From Agelas oroides (taxonomy: Eukaryota > Porifera > Demospongiae > Agelasida > Agelasidae), in assembly GCA_949130485.1 (NCBI GenBank), contig OX422183.1, positions 12,994,543 through 13,058,542 on the forward strand: a DNA stretch of 64,000 bases. The letters run 5' to 3'. Position 1 is the first letter of the stretch, and each line of letters begins with the position of its first letter. Shown here piece by piece: positions 53,701 to 62,147 of the stretch. The notes under the pieces were generated by a model. That model was not told where the DNA came from and did no database searches. It saw only the letters and a list, made by a program, of their open reading frames with translations. The position numbers were made by a program, and so were the translations under genes.

Positions 53701-56295
53701 TCAAGCTTTATCCGAGTATTAATTAAACATTATGTGTAAAGTATCAATATGTGCACACACAGTAAAAATATTAAGCATAGCATTTGCCAATGTATGGTTT
53801 TTATGTAGCAACATTAGATTAATATGCTATTGCAATTGTATTGGCTTCACTAACAATAATAGTTTAATGGATTAGTTATCGGTAGTGATGGTCAGCATGA
53901 CATTGATGTAGTTGAAGTACTTTTGTTGTCTCTCTTGTATATTGTTTTTGTTATCATGATTGTTTCTTGCTCTTGACATATGTTTCTCTGTGTCATATGT
54001 GAACTTTATGAACTGATATCTGAAGGCAAGGCTTGTGTAAGAAGAAAGAATGCATGAGCATTCTTTAGTGAATTATGATGTGCTCCTGGTAACAAGTGCA
54101 TTTTAGAACTATTTAGCTCTTACAGAACTCCATTCCACTTGAGGTGTTACTCCCAATGATATTGACTGCTAAAATCTGAAAGTGGTATCGAACATTCTGC
54201 AGTATGCCATCAGTTGAATTCAGTGTTATCTTGACTCTTGAGGCACCATTTTTAGTACATGGTCCCAGCATTGACTGGTTTACATCACTACTTCCAAAGC
54301 TCAGGTTATAGTGGGTCACTGGATATCCAGCACATGCATCAGCAGCCTGGGGGATATAATATGCCCATTCAATAAAGAGAAGCAACAAATTCGATACTGT
54401 AGACAACACTGGAATAAACAACTTCATAACACTAACAACAACAACAACAACAACAACAACAAATAAACATGATTAGTGGTCAAAGAAAGGTCCAAACATG
54501 TTCAACTGAAGAGCTTCCTTCATGAAATCTGTCACATGTGTACTGCTACAAACAAGCTCACACAGTACTATCATTAGCCTGTACAGTTTCACATGTGTAG
54601 CCATGCATATGGTGAGAAACAAAGGGACTCACATGAAATGTAATTTTGACAAGTGTGTCTTCTCCTGATATCACCACACTGTGGTTCACATCACTCACAT
54701 TGCCAGGCACTAGATCAAGACAAAGCACAAGATGACATTAAATCTGTTCTACCAACGTCAAGATTAAGTATGTTAGCATAAGAGTTGTTGGTCACTCAGA
54801 GCAGCCTGTAAAAACCTGGTGAGCTACTGTGCTAATGTGCTATGTTGTGCATATCAACGATTTCTGTGTTTCCAAGCAGAACTTAAAGTAGGTAGGTTAG
54901 TGAGTATGTGTAGGTTAGTGACATTGTAGTAGGTATTTCTAATAACTTACGTACCTGATGGAAAACTAGCAATGAAGATATCACTGGGGTCACTGCACCC
55001 TGCTGCATTCCTGGCAGTGACAGTGAACTGGTAGACATCACAGGGAGAGCCGTCCTCTGTGCCAGTGAAGTTGAAGGTTGGTGCCCTCAGTTCACCAGAC
55101 CTGAAGACACTGCTGGTGTTCAGGTTGGTCACATTAACAAAGTAGCTGAGGGTCACTCCAGGTAGAGAGAATGGAGGAGCCCAGGAGATAGCAGACTGTT
55201 CTACCGACAACATTAACAGTGTAAGATTTGATGGGAGACTTGGGGGACCTGTTTTTGAACATAGAGAAAACAGGAAACAAAGTTAACCTCACAAGTCAAT
55301 ATCATCAATGTGTTGATTACTCACCAAACACTGTCAAAACTGCTACTTCACTTGTCTCATTCAGAGTAATACGATTCGGTCCAGTGTGGCAACGAATACT
55401 TGCTGTGTAGTTTCTTATGGTGGTATTCACCAGTAGAACTGACTTGTTGTTATTTATAACAGTAAAGCCTTTTGTATGGAAGAGGTTGATTGTTTCAGCT
55501 GCATCTTGTAATGAGAGCTCAGAACTAATACCATCAATCTTCCAAGCTACTAAACCTGTAGTTATACAAGTAAATCTTGCAACTGAGTTCACAGGAACAA
55601 TTTGATTGCACGGAGGTTTCACAATCTGTGCTGCAATACCTACAGATTGATAATGGACAAAATAATCAGGATTGTGCCACATGATAGTATGCAATTCTGA
55701 CGGTTGTTACACTTGCTTGATGTGAGACAGAAGAACAATTCATTACTAGCTAAATCACAAATGAAAAACGTAGATAATTACATGTATGCCACATGATTTG
55801 TCATTGTTTTTCAGGTCAAACTGCTCTATAACCCAAGCTGTTCCCATTGAGCTTTGTCAATTTTTCATTTGGGAACCACGTTAGCAGTTCACTGGTCCAG
55901 ATTGAACACACTCAATGGCACTAATCAAATGAAAACGTAATGCTGCGGCTAATTACATGTACCCATTGAGCTTTGTCAATTTTTCATACGTACAGCAAAA
56001 ATATAAAATTGGTTTGGGAACCATGCACGTTACATAGTAGTTTGCTGGTCCTAATTGAACACACTCAATGGCACTGACAATAACAAGCTATAACTAGAAC
56101 ATCTAATCAATTAATGTGTGACGACTTTTGTTTAGCTATCAACACTCCACGATTACTTTTAGCTACAAACGGTGCATAGCTAAGCCTATATTGAATCTCA
56201 GTGTGGCTGAGCGTACCGCTTGCCGCAAAAGTACTCCACAGGAAGATTCCAAGCAAACTTCTCAGGAGCTCGAGGCTGACATTTCTGGTCGCCAT
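41428..56295 (-). CDS. Ig-FN3 single-pass receptor with ITAM/ITIM-like tail (predicted 11 exons)
   Basis: Predicted chain, minus strand: signal peptide (56295-56217), Ig (55639-55325), FN3 (55248-54955), second FN3 in two exons (54709-54633, 54346-54124), cysteine-containing stem domain (53454-53092), transmembrane exon (50632-50504), then cytoplasmic exons 48588-48561, 47571-47457, 45007-44891 and 41739-41428. Phases agree at every junction and the sum is 2,052 bp (683 codons plus stop). The tail has YxxL/I motifs YNTL, YAQL, YAVL, YSEI and YMEI plus a Pro-rich segment. In vertebrate immune receptors such motifs are phosphorylated by Src-family kinases and recruit SH2 proteins (Syk or SHP type). 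I do not recognise a named orthologue. Whether it activates or inhibits cannot be told. It converges on receptor 1 (18475-40488). Confidence 0.78.
41900..41960. mobile_element. 61-bp hAT-like foldback
   Basis: TAGCCGCATTCCCAGAC at one end and GTCTGGGCATGAGACTA at the other; flanks TGGTGAAAA and TAGTGAAGA agree at 7 of 9 bases. Confidence 0.55.
42462..42823. mobile_element. 362-bp hAT-like MITE, 8-bp TSD
   Basis: Ends TAACCTCATTCCCAGG and CCTGAGAATGAGGCTA, with inner arms (GTCAGGTAGACAG, GGGGGCGGTGCCTGA) also complementary. Flanks TGAAAATC (42454-42461) and TGAGAATC (42824-42831) are an 8-bp duplication with one change. Confidence 0.8.
43172..43554. mobile_element. 383-bp hAT MITE, perfect 8-bp TSD
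   Basis: TIRs CAGTGGCGTAGCCAGG and (CCTGG)TTTGGCTACGCCACTG, a well-known hAT-type terminus. Flanks ACTACAAG on both sides (43164-43171, 43555-43562). A 25-bp poly-G run lies inside at 43234-43258. No transposase. Confidence 0.92.
43867..44334. mobile_element. 468-bp hAT-like MITE
   Basis: Ends CATGGCTGTAGCAAGC and GCTTGCTACAGCCCTG, with inner TTGGCCAGACCAGTT and AATATGGCCAGACCAGTT motifs. Flanks share CATAC next to both ends; the full duplication has decayed or is ambiguous. Confidence 0.6.
44891..45007 (-). CDS. Receptor 2 cytoplasmic exon with YNTL and YAQL
   Basis: 117 bp, phase 0-0, acceptor TTTGTGTAG, donor GTAAGT. GEDAKCEREYNTLLHSTE, SHKLSLTPSAEQSG, LYAQLHA. YNTL and YAQL are two YxxL motifs; YAQL is followed, across the phase 0 splice, by VPEYAVL, giving YxxL-x5-YxxL. 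Confidence 0.78.
45008..47456 (-). other. Receptor 2 intron
   Basis: No exon seen. Includes an imperfect tandem repeat at about 46310-46650 (unit ~155 bp: ACAATGACAAGGCTATGAAT, AGTCAATAGGAGTATGT, ATCAGCCGATATACAATCGG and variants), a lone TAGTCTCGTGCCCAG MITE-end word at 45057, and several unassigned short frames. Confidence 0.5.
46310..46650. repeat. Imperfect ~155-bp tandem repeat
   Basis: Two and a half diverged copies with the shared words AAGGCTRTRAATACACCAT, CAATAGGAGTATGT and ATCAGCCRAYATACAAT. Confidence 0.75.
47457..47571 (-). CDS. Receptor 2 cytoplasmic exon with YSMN and YDTP
   Basis: 115 bp, enters in phase 2 and leaves in phase 0; acceptor GCCCTGCAG, donor GTAAGT. THPERYSMNNGGLVPSS, SPSRQTQETMFYDTPITK, KQP. 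Two tyrosines. The other two phases hit stops at once, so the phase 2 entry, supplied by the 28-bp micro-exon, is required. Confidence 0.72.
48561..48588 (-). CDS. Receptor 2 28-bp micro-exon
   Basis: Between TCTGCACAG and GTGAGT. Encodes VAPKQSVENS across the junctions, converting phase 1 (after the transmembrane exon) to phase 2 (needed by the next exon). Identified because no direct splice between its neighbours keeps the frame. Confidence 0.6.
48589..50503 (-). other. Receptor 2 intron after transmembrane exon
   Basis: Contains a purine-rich low-complexity stretch (49338-49455), a 22-bp direct repeat (GTATTAAGGTTTCATATCAA, near 48677-48720) and the inverted tRNA-SINE pair. No exon seen. 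Confidence 0.5.
49902..50169. mobile_element. Two tRNA-derived SINE copies in inverted orientation
   Basis: The plus-strand copy (about 49902-50015) has an A box (TAGTTTAGTGGTAGAGC) and a B box (GGTACGATTCC) inside a T-arm-like CTGGGTACGATTCCCAG. The second copy is the reverse complement (about 50042-50169): ACTCAGTGATAGAGC and GGTTTTGATTCC. The arms are about 110 bp with a 25-bp spacer. The acceptor stem is too weak for a working tRNA. Confidence 0.7.
50504..50632 (-). CDS. Receptor 2 transmembrane exon
   Basis: 129 bp, phase 1-1, acceptor CCCTCTCCAG, donor GTGGGT. ATMSNTAVIATVLVSVLGG then VALMIVLCLIVGVVVI, then KKAQSKR as the cytosolic anchor: one long hydrophobic helix with GG in its centre. 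Confidence 0.85.
50633..53091 (-). other. Receptor 2 intron
   Basis: 2.46 kb without a recognisable exon or RNA. Near 51232-51300, CGTACCGAGGCTCC and GGAGAGGAGACGGGGTATGAGGCTA resemble a decayed MITE of the window's common family. Confidence 0.5.
53092..53454 (-). CDS. Receptor 2 membrane-proximal cysteine-containing domain
   Basis: 363 bp, phase 1-1, acceptor CTCTCTGCAG, donor GTGTGT. Predicted beta-rich; VAVTCHFAEGSQALGC, SCVVVQVNTTCYPSDC, AYVYDWEADNTVGTLSVPV read like strands of a diverged FN3 or Ig fold with six cysteines. Several N-glycosylation sequons. I cannot assign a named domain. Confidence 0.75.
53455..54123 (-). other. Receptor 2 intron
   Basis: No feature seen; AT-rich. Confidence 0.5.
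54124..54346 (-). CDS. Receptor 2 FN3 domain 2, second half
   Basis: 223 bp, enters in phase 0 and leaves in phase 1; acceptor ATATCCCCCAG, donor GTAAGA. AADACAGYPVTHYNLSF and RYHFQILAVNIIGSNTSSG are the C-to-G strands of an FN3 fold (Y-x-F..AVN..G signature). Confidence 0.78.
54434..54462. repeat. (AAC)n microsatellite
   Basis: About nine AAC triplets in the intron between the two halves of FN3 domain 2. Confidence 0.9.
54633..54709 (-). CDS. Receptor 2 FN3 domain 2, first half
   Basis: 77 bp, phase 1 to 0; acceptor TTGATCTAG, donor GTGAGT. VPGNVSDVNHSVVIS then GEDTLVKITFH, matching strands A-B-C of FN3. An intron inside an FN3 domain is common. Confidence 0.7.
54955..55248 (-). CDS. Receptor 2 FN3 domain 1
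   Basis: 294 bp, phase 1-1; acceptor TCAAAAACAG, donor GTACGT. GPPSLPSNLTLLMLSVEQ, SAISWAPPF with the strand-B Trp, VYQFTVTARNAAGCSDPS with the strand-F/G FN3 signature. Confidence 0.82.
55325..55639 (-). CDS. Receptor 2 Ig-like domain
   Basis: 315 bp, phase 1-1; acceptor CAATCTGTAG, donor GTGAGT. VPVNSVARFTCITTG (strand-B Cys), VAWKIDG (strand-C Trp), NYTASIRCHTG (strand-F Cys), LNETSEVAVLTV (strand G). Several N-glycosylation sequons. Confidence 0.82.
55640..56216 (-). other. Receptor 2 intron 1 with a local duplication
   Basis: CCCATTGAGCTTTGTCAATT and GAACACACTCAATGGCACT recur at 55846-55920 and 55965-56080, a diverged tandem duplication of about 120-150 bp. Confidence 0.6.
56217..56295 (-). 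CDS. Receptor 2 exon 1: signal peptide
   Basis: ATG at 56295 gives MATRNVSLELLRSLLGIF then LWSTFAASG, a good signal peptide; an in-frame ATG at 56316 would add seven residues. The donor GTACGC follows AGCG, phase 1. The sequence just upstream is GC-richer than the introns, fitting a promoter/5' UTR. Confidence 0.7.
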
Positions 56296-56329
56296 CGGTT
56301 CATCTTTTAGTTCCATAAACTTTTTCACT

Positions 56330-57049
56330 GAAAGTCACCAGTGCCGGTGATCACGGGATAATAGTTAAGCCACGCCTATTTCCGCAGTGTACGAGTCATA
56401 AGCTCATTAAACGTGTAAGTATGGACTTCCGGTACATGTGCGTTTGTGATCGACTGTCGGCGATTCTTATGTGATAAATCTCGCGATTGGCGAAAACCCG
56501 AAAGCTGCAGCACGTCCCTACGCAAAGTTATCAAACTTTTTTTTTGGCCCCGTCCGGCCCTGACCTATCTAGTCCAAGGGTGGTGGCAATTCCTGCCACC
56601 CATCTTGCAGCTGGATTCTGAATGGTCTGCATGTGTGCAGGTAAAACACCTGATAAGAAAATTAAACGAATTGGAGCCTATATATTGGCCCCAATTCGTT
56701 AATTTTTAGTACATATACGCCCCAATTCGTAAATTTTTAGTTTCTCATCAGGTGCTTTACCTGCCGCACACATGCTGACCATTCAGAATCCAGCTGCAAG
56801 ATGGGTACAGGAATTGGCACCATCCTGGACTAGATAGGTCTGGATGGGGCCAAAAAAAATGTTTGATAACTTTGCGTAGGGACGTGCTGCAGCCTTTTGG
56901 CCCACTGTAAAAAGGTTTATGTTAGGGGGCGTCTCCAAACCATTTTTGGCACAGATAACGTCATTGTGACGTTAGGGGGGAGGCCGTGACGTTAATTTAC
57001 GCCACGTGCTTCTAGCAGTTGGCCATGGCTAAACGTAGCGTGCAAAGTA
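56330..57049. other. Upstream region of receptor 2 and foldback
   Basis: Putative 5' flank (56330-56500), then the foldback at 56503-56896, then about 150 bp with TAACGTCA-type words up to the Tigger TIR. Confidence 0.5.
56503..56896. mobile_element. ~395-bp foldback with ~180-bp arms
   Basis: AGCTGCAGCACGTCCCTACG through GCAAAGTTATCAAAC and TGCAGCTGGATTCTGAATGG on the left are mirrored on the right; the centre holds CCCCAATTCGTTAATTTTTA and ATTCGTAAATTTTTAG. About 10% mismatches. No target-site duplication assigned. Confidence 0.85.
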
Positions 57050-57222
57050 CAGTGGAACCCCTCTATAGCGGACACCATTGCGGAATAAAGTTTTGGCCTT
57101 AATAGACCTATCTCAGTTTTTTTTTCATAAATCAAGATAATTGCCATCTAAATTATCAAGCGTTATAAGAACAATACAACTTGAAATTATGCACAAAATC
57201 AGTCCAAGCAAAAGAAAAAAGA

Positions 57223-57600
57223 TTACATTAACAAAATTAAGCAGGGTGAAAAAAATTCTTCAAGTGTGCTCTGCCTAGCAGAGTCAAGGCTTCCACAGTG
57301 AAGGTAGGTCAGCGCGTTCATGGATGATGCAATCCTTGTTGCCTCTTCTGAGTATCCTCTGCTATCCAGGAATGTTTGAACAGCTTCAAGTGAAAATATG
57401 GCATCTTGAAACCTTGTGATCTTTGGTGGAAGTGGTTCTAGGTCAAACTGTCCTTCTTCATCAGGATCCTCTTGGACAAAGGAGTCGGAGTCTGCTTGTG
57501 ATGAACCCAGTTCAGCAAAGAAGCGATCTTCCCAGTCATCGTCATACTGCATACAAATAGGTACATCATCCTCTCCATTGATATACTCTTACACCGGGCA
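57223..57600 (-). pseudogene. Tigger transposase, C-terminal part
   Basis: The frame from EYINGEDDVPIC through MQYDDDWEDRFF and LEPLPPKITRFQDAIFSLEA to STLEEFF matches the acidic tail and FxxAxxxLExVxxFL region of Tigger-type transposases. A one-base offset and a TAA separate it from the DDE part upstream. Confidence 0.7.
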
Positions 57601-57601
57601 A

Positions 57602-58105
57602 TTAGTTCCTGAGAGAGATTTGGTCAACAAGGTTGTGCAATTCTTCCTGAGCTTCCACATCATCAAAGGGATCTTCATCTTCATATGAACGGCTAACAAC
57701 AGAGAAAGTGGTCCCAGTAATTCCTGACTTTCTAAAGCATTTCATGATTGTCTCTTCCTTTACAGAATCCCAAGCTTCAGCTACCCACCTTATGGCTTTG
57801 AGTACACTTACAGACTTGACAATTTGTGAAGCAGAGTCATTGGTTTCGTCGATCTTCGAGAGAACAGAGCGCAGAAGGAGCTTTCTATAGTGAACCTTGA
57901 AATTTTGAATTATGCCTAAGTCAAGAGGTTGTATATGTGATGTTGTATTCGGGGAGAGGAATATGATTTTAATGTTTGAGTATTTTCCCTTTAGCTCATG
58001 AGGGTGGCATCTAGCATTATCCATTAGCAGCACCATTGATCGAGAACATAATGAAAGGCAACAATTCAATTTCGTAAGGACCTCATCCAATATTTCTCCA
58101 CTCAT
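57602..58105 (-). pseudogene. Tigger transposase, DDE core second half
   Basis: LLMDNARCHPHEL holds the second catalytic Asp (DNA), FLSPNTTSHIQPLDLGII holds the third (QPLD), followed by NFKVHYRK. This is the C-terminal half of a DDE_1 superfamily endonuclease that cuts and inserts at TA. Confidence 0.85.
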
Positions 58106-58867
58106 CCACGTATTAGTCTAGCTGAAATATTTTAACGGTAGCTTAGATACATCTAGATCTATACCTTTAAAACATGATTCTAGGTTTTTCTGCTTTCAAA
58201 ACAACGATCGCAGATCCGGCAGTATTAGCAATTAAAGTGATTGTAAATCTTTGCTTAGCCTTTTTTCCTCCCTTGCATTGCATGAGATCCTTTCTTTCCA
58301 AAACCATGCTCTGGGAGAGCACGCCAAAAACATTCGGTTTCATCCAGATTCCAAATATTTTCGGCTGAATATCCTCTAAGAAGCTAAGGAATCCTCTCTT
58401 TCCATGAAGCTATAGTTTCTCCAGATATATCACCTGACTCTCCATTAATTTTCGTCTTGTGAATGTCATGTCGCGTTTTCCACTGGCCCAACCACCCATT
58501 GAATGCTTTAAAATGATCAACACCCAGTTGTTCAGCAATTTGCCTAGCTTTCTCACATAACTGTGGTCCAGTGGGATAGATATTACGGGTAGTTGCTAGC
58601 GAATACCACTTGTAAAGGGATTCATTGATTCAGAAAACTCACATGGACGAGACCTTTTGCTCAACAGAACACAATCATTTGAAACGTTCGATTCATACTG
58701 TTCAATTATGCTTTCTCTTTTGGATAGTATTTTGTTGACTTGCGTCTTACCACATCCGAACTTCCTAGAGCCCTGCTACTTAAGTGGGGGGTCTTCTTGG
58801 CCACATCAATCAATTCACATTTCTTCTTCAGAGTGAGAGTGTTCCTAGCCTTCTTCTTGGTGGACAT
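58106..58867 (-). pseudogene. Tigger transposase, N-terminal half (frameshifted)
   Basis: ATG at 58867 starts MSTKKKARNTLTLKKKCELI, a psq/CENP-B-like HTH. Further down in other frames come GVDHFKAFNGWLGQW (CENP-B type HTH) and NIWNLDETECFWRALP (first catalytic Asp). At least two frame changes and one stop. Confidence 0.75.
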
Positions 58868-59136
58868 TGTGTTCTTCGCAGCAGAGATAGGCCACGTGGT
58901 TCTCTATATAGTGCCCACTAGACTGCATTGCGCATGTCACAATTCCACTGGTTGTGCGGGTAAGAAAATTGAGTGCTTATTGCTGTATGCCATATAAAAG
59001 TGCCCTATTGTTATAATTTACATTGCATGGATAAGCCTAAGGTCTATCAAACAACAAGCTGTGTTGACCATGACTGCTTTTTAAGTGTTCCAGTGTCCAG
59101 TCCTTAGACAAGATGTCAGAAGTGCATAAAAACTGT
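58868..59136. other. No feature recognised
   Basis: Short unique stretch between the Tigger relic and the first TTAA unit. Confidence 0.5.
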
Positions 59137-59140
59137 TTAA

Positions 59141-60152
59141 GGTGGCAGGGAACCCTGCGTTTTCAAGGTCAACAAACCTGGAATCCAAGCTGATAGAATT
59201 CTTTGTCTTTGTAAACATATAGCACACAGTCCGTTTTGGGAATCTTCATCCGTTCACTGTCCGTAAAATTGGGGATTTTCCCCATTTCCTGTCAGCATTG
59301 ACATCCAATAATCAGTTTATAATTAAGTTTGTTAAGATGTGGCCTGGCGGAACCCCTCGTGGTGGTCGGAACTTTGAAGATAAGCTTAGATCGACTTAAA
59401 AAAAAACATTAAAAAAAAACAAAACAGAGGAGTTTTAGTAGAGTGCTGTAGTGTCAGTGCATGTGAGTAGTGTGTAATGCCTGCTTGTGAAAGCTAGCTT
59501 GTGTCTAGAAGCAGCAGAAAGACCACAGTGTCCAAGACTGTACTCACTGGGTAGGCCCAGGTCTTGCGATCGTATGCCTAGCCTAGTAGGTGGCCGTGGC
59601 CCGGTGCTCCGAGTGCTGGGCTGGGCTTTAACTAGAATGCGCAATATATCGTTGGTACTAACCTGCCGTAGACAAGCAAGCTGCAGAGGACTTGTGTGTG
59701 GAACAGAACCGTGAGTTGTTTAGCGACATAAGGGGGAGAGGTGGGGCTAGTAATGCTTGCTTCCACTCGTGAATGAGCCCCTCCCGTAGACAAGCTGTGA
59801 GTTTTTTGAAATGTGCATTCATTTTGGTGCAGTCAAAGTTGTCCATTCCAAGAGTAGTGACAAGCATGAGTCTAGCCTGACTTTGAGAGTAGCTCTGAAC
59901 AAAAGCTGGCACAGATTGATTTGAGATACATTGGTGGTTAGGACGCTACCTAGAGTGAGTGTGTAGATGCGTCCATCGAGTGGCAATTTTGGGTTCATGA
60001 ATATAATGAGCCACTAAAACCCTTTTTAAAATTAGGCAAAGCAAGATTGCCCTAAAGCAAACCCTAACCCTGAAACTAGGAGTAACCCTGGTCCTGACCG
60101 TAACGCAAGTTTATGTTTTCGTTAACCTCCGCCGAAAGACTTCCCCGCCACC
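59141..60152. mobile_element. TTAA-bounded unit 1 (1,012 bp)
   Basis: Starts after TTAA (59137-59140) with GGTGGCAGGGAACCCTG and ends CGCCACC before TTAA (60153-60156). The minus strand holds an ATG frame (59912-59658, MPAFVQSYSQSQARLMLVTT) of 84 codons, of unknown family. Contains the ~110-bp dispersed repeat and A-rich tracts. The most diverged complete unit. Confidence 0.75.
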
Positions 60153-60156
60153 TTAA

Positions 60157-61155
60157 GGTGGCACAGTACCCTGGATTTTTAAGGTCAACAAACCTGGAAT
60201 CCAAGCTGATAGACTTCTTTGTCTTGTTAAAATTTTAGCGCACAGTCCGTTTTGAGAGTCTCAAACCGTTCACGGTCCGTAAAATTGGGGATTTTCCCCG
60301 TTTCCTGTCGGCATTGCCATCCAATAATCAGTTTATAATTAAGTTAGTTAAGATGTGGCCTGGCGGCACCCTTCATGTGGTGCTCGGAACTTTGAAAATA
60401 AGCTTAGATCGACTTAAAAAAAAAAAAAAGGAGTTTAGTAGAGTGCTGTAGTGTCAGTAGCTGTGAGTAGTGCGTAATGTCTGCTTGTGAAAGCAAGCTT
60501 GCGTCTAGAAGAAGCAGAAAGGCCACAGTGGCCAAGACTGTGTTTGTTGAGTAGGCCCAGGTCTCGCGGCCGTATGCCTAGCCTAGTTGGTGACCGTGGC
60601 CAGGTGCTTCAAGTGCTGGGATGGGCTTTAACTAGAATACGCAATTTATCGTTGGTGCTACAGTCTGACAGCCAAGGGAGCTGAACGGTGGCTGTGTGTG
60701 GAACAGAGCCGTGAGTTGTTTAGCGACATAAGGGAGAGAGGTGGGGCTAGTAATGCTTGCTTCCACTCGTGAATGAGCCCCTCCTGTAGACAAGCTATGA
60801 ATTTTTTAAAATGTGCATTCATTTTGGTGCAGTCAAAGTTGTCCATTCCAAGAGTAGTGACAAACATGAGTCTAGCCTGACTTTGAGAGTAGCTTTGAAC
60901 AAAAGCTGGCATAGATTGTTTTGAGATACATTGGTGGTTGGGACGCTACCTACAGTGAGCGTGTAGATGCGTCCATCGAGTGGCAATTTGGGGTTCATGA
61001 ATATATTAATGAGCTACTAAAACCCTTTTTAAAATTAGGCAAAGCAAGATTGCCCTAAAGCAAACCCTAATCCTGGAACTAGGAGTAACCCTGGTCCTGA
61101 CTGTAACCCAGGTTTATGTTTTCGTTAACCTCTGCCGAGTGACGACCGTGCCACC
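60157..61155. mobile_element. TTAA-bounded unit 2 (999 bp)
   Basis: GGTGGCACAGTACCCTGG to CGACCGTGCCACC, TTAA on both sides (60153-60156, 61156-61159). Same internal order: 84-codon minus frame (60912-60658), dispersed repeat, a 12-bp A run, and CAAACCCTAATCCTGGAACT near the end. It shares its left TTAA with unit 1. Confidence 0.8.
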
Positions 61156-61159
61156 TTAA

Positions 61160-61851
61160 ACCCTAAGTCTGGCCCTATAGCCCTAACCCTGGTTTGCCTT
61201 AACCCTAAAATCCCTAACCCTAATCTCATTAACCCTAATCTCCCTAACCCTAATTGAGCCTATGAATCTAATTAAAGCCCGACCGAGGTCTAAAGCCTGG
61301 AATGTTTCTGTCCACCTCATGAATATTAATAAGTTGGCTTTAACTAGACCTCAGCATTACCCATGAGCAACCCTGGGTTCAGTCAGCTGTCCAATGGGAG
61401 GGTTAGAGTATGTTGACTCTCACGAACCTCATTATTGACCTTCTGTTGAAGCATTGGCAGCTTGGCTTGGGGTTGAAAGGAATGGGTAAATGATGTTGAA
61501 TATTTATGAGTATGCCCTAAGCCTTTCATGGACTCAAACCCGAACAGAACAGGGCTACGAATCTCATTATCCCTCCTTGGATACTCGTGAATGTTGTTAA
61601 TGTCCAAATTGACACCAATGAATCTCATTAAAGGCATGTAATTCCGGCTGGAATTCAGGCAATCTCTCCCCTCATGCATATTAATAAGTTGAATTTAGCT
61701 AGCTCTGTGTGGCACCCCTAGGCAACATTCCATTCATTGGTCCTCCAGAATATGATTAGTGGTGTCATGTTTGTTCTGTGGTAGCACTGGATTGGGTTGA
61801 CTTGACAAATGTAACATGTGGAATATTCATAGTTCAGTTATGTGCAGCATC
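61160..61851. other. Spacer with degenerate telomere-like repeats
   Basis: 61156-61260 carries many CCCTAA words (AACCCTAA, ATCCCTAACCCTAATC, TCCCTAACCCTAATT) in imperfect order. 61300-61700 then holds two diverged copies of a CTCATGMATATTAATAAGTTG block. No coding frame recognised. Confidence 0.65.
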
Positions 61852-61855
61852 TTAA

Positions 61856-62111
61856 GGTGGCACAGTACCCTGGATTTTTAAGGTCAACAAACCTGGAATC
61901 CAAGCTGATAGACTTCTTTGTCTTGTTAAAACTTTAGCGCACAGTCCGTTTTGAGAGTCTCAAACCGTTCACGGTCCGTAAAATTGGGGATTTTCCCCGT
62001 TTCCTGTCGGCATTGCCATCCAATAATCAGTTTATAATTAAGTTAGTTAAGATGTGGCCTGGCGGCACCCTTCATGTGGTGGTCGGAACTTTGAAAATAA
62101 GCTTAGATCGA

Positions 62112-62147
<36 letters not shown>

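Larger units (their letters stand above)
57050..58867 (-). mobile_element. Tigger/pogo DNA transposon, decayed, one TIR
   Basis: The 3' side has the classic pogo/Tigger terminus CAGTGGAACCCCTCTATAGC followed by GGACACC after a TA (57048-57049). The minus strand carries the transposase pieces. No matching terminus was found upstream of 58867, so the other end is lost or too eroded to see. Confidence 0.8.

Noticed and set aside
59435-59644. Second minus-strand frame in each TTAA unit (RILVKAQPSTRST..)
   Set aside because: Not kept in all units and without a clear start; mentioned in unit 3 only as a frame, not as a gene.
61150-61262. True chromosome end
   Set aside because: The CCCTAA words are imperfect and short, and the 1-kb units continue on both sides.
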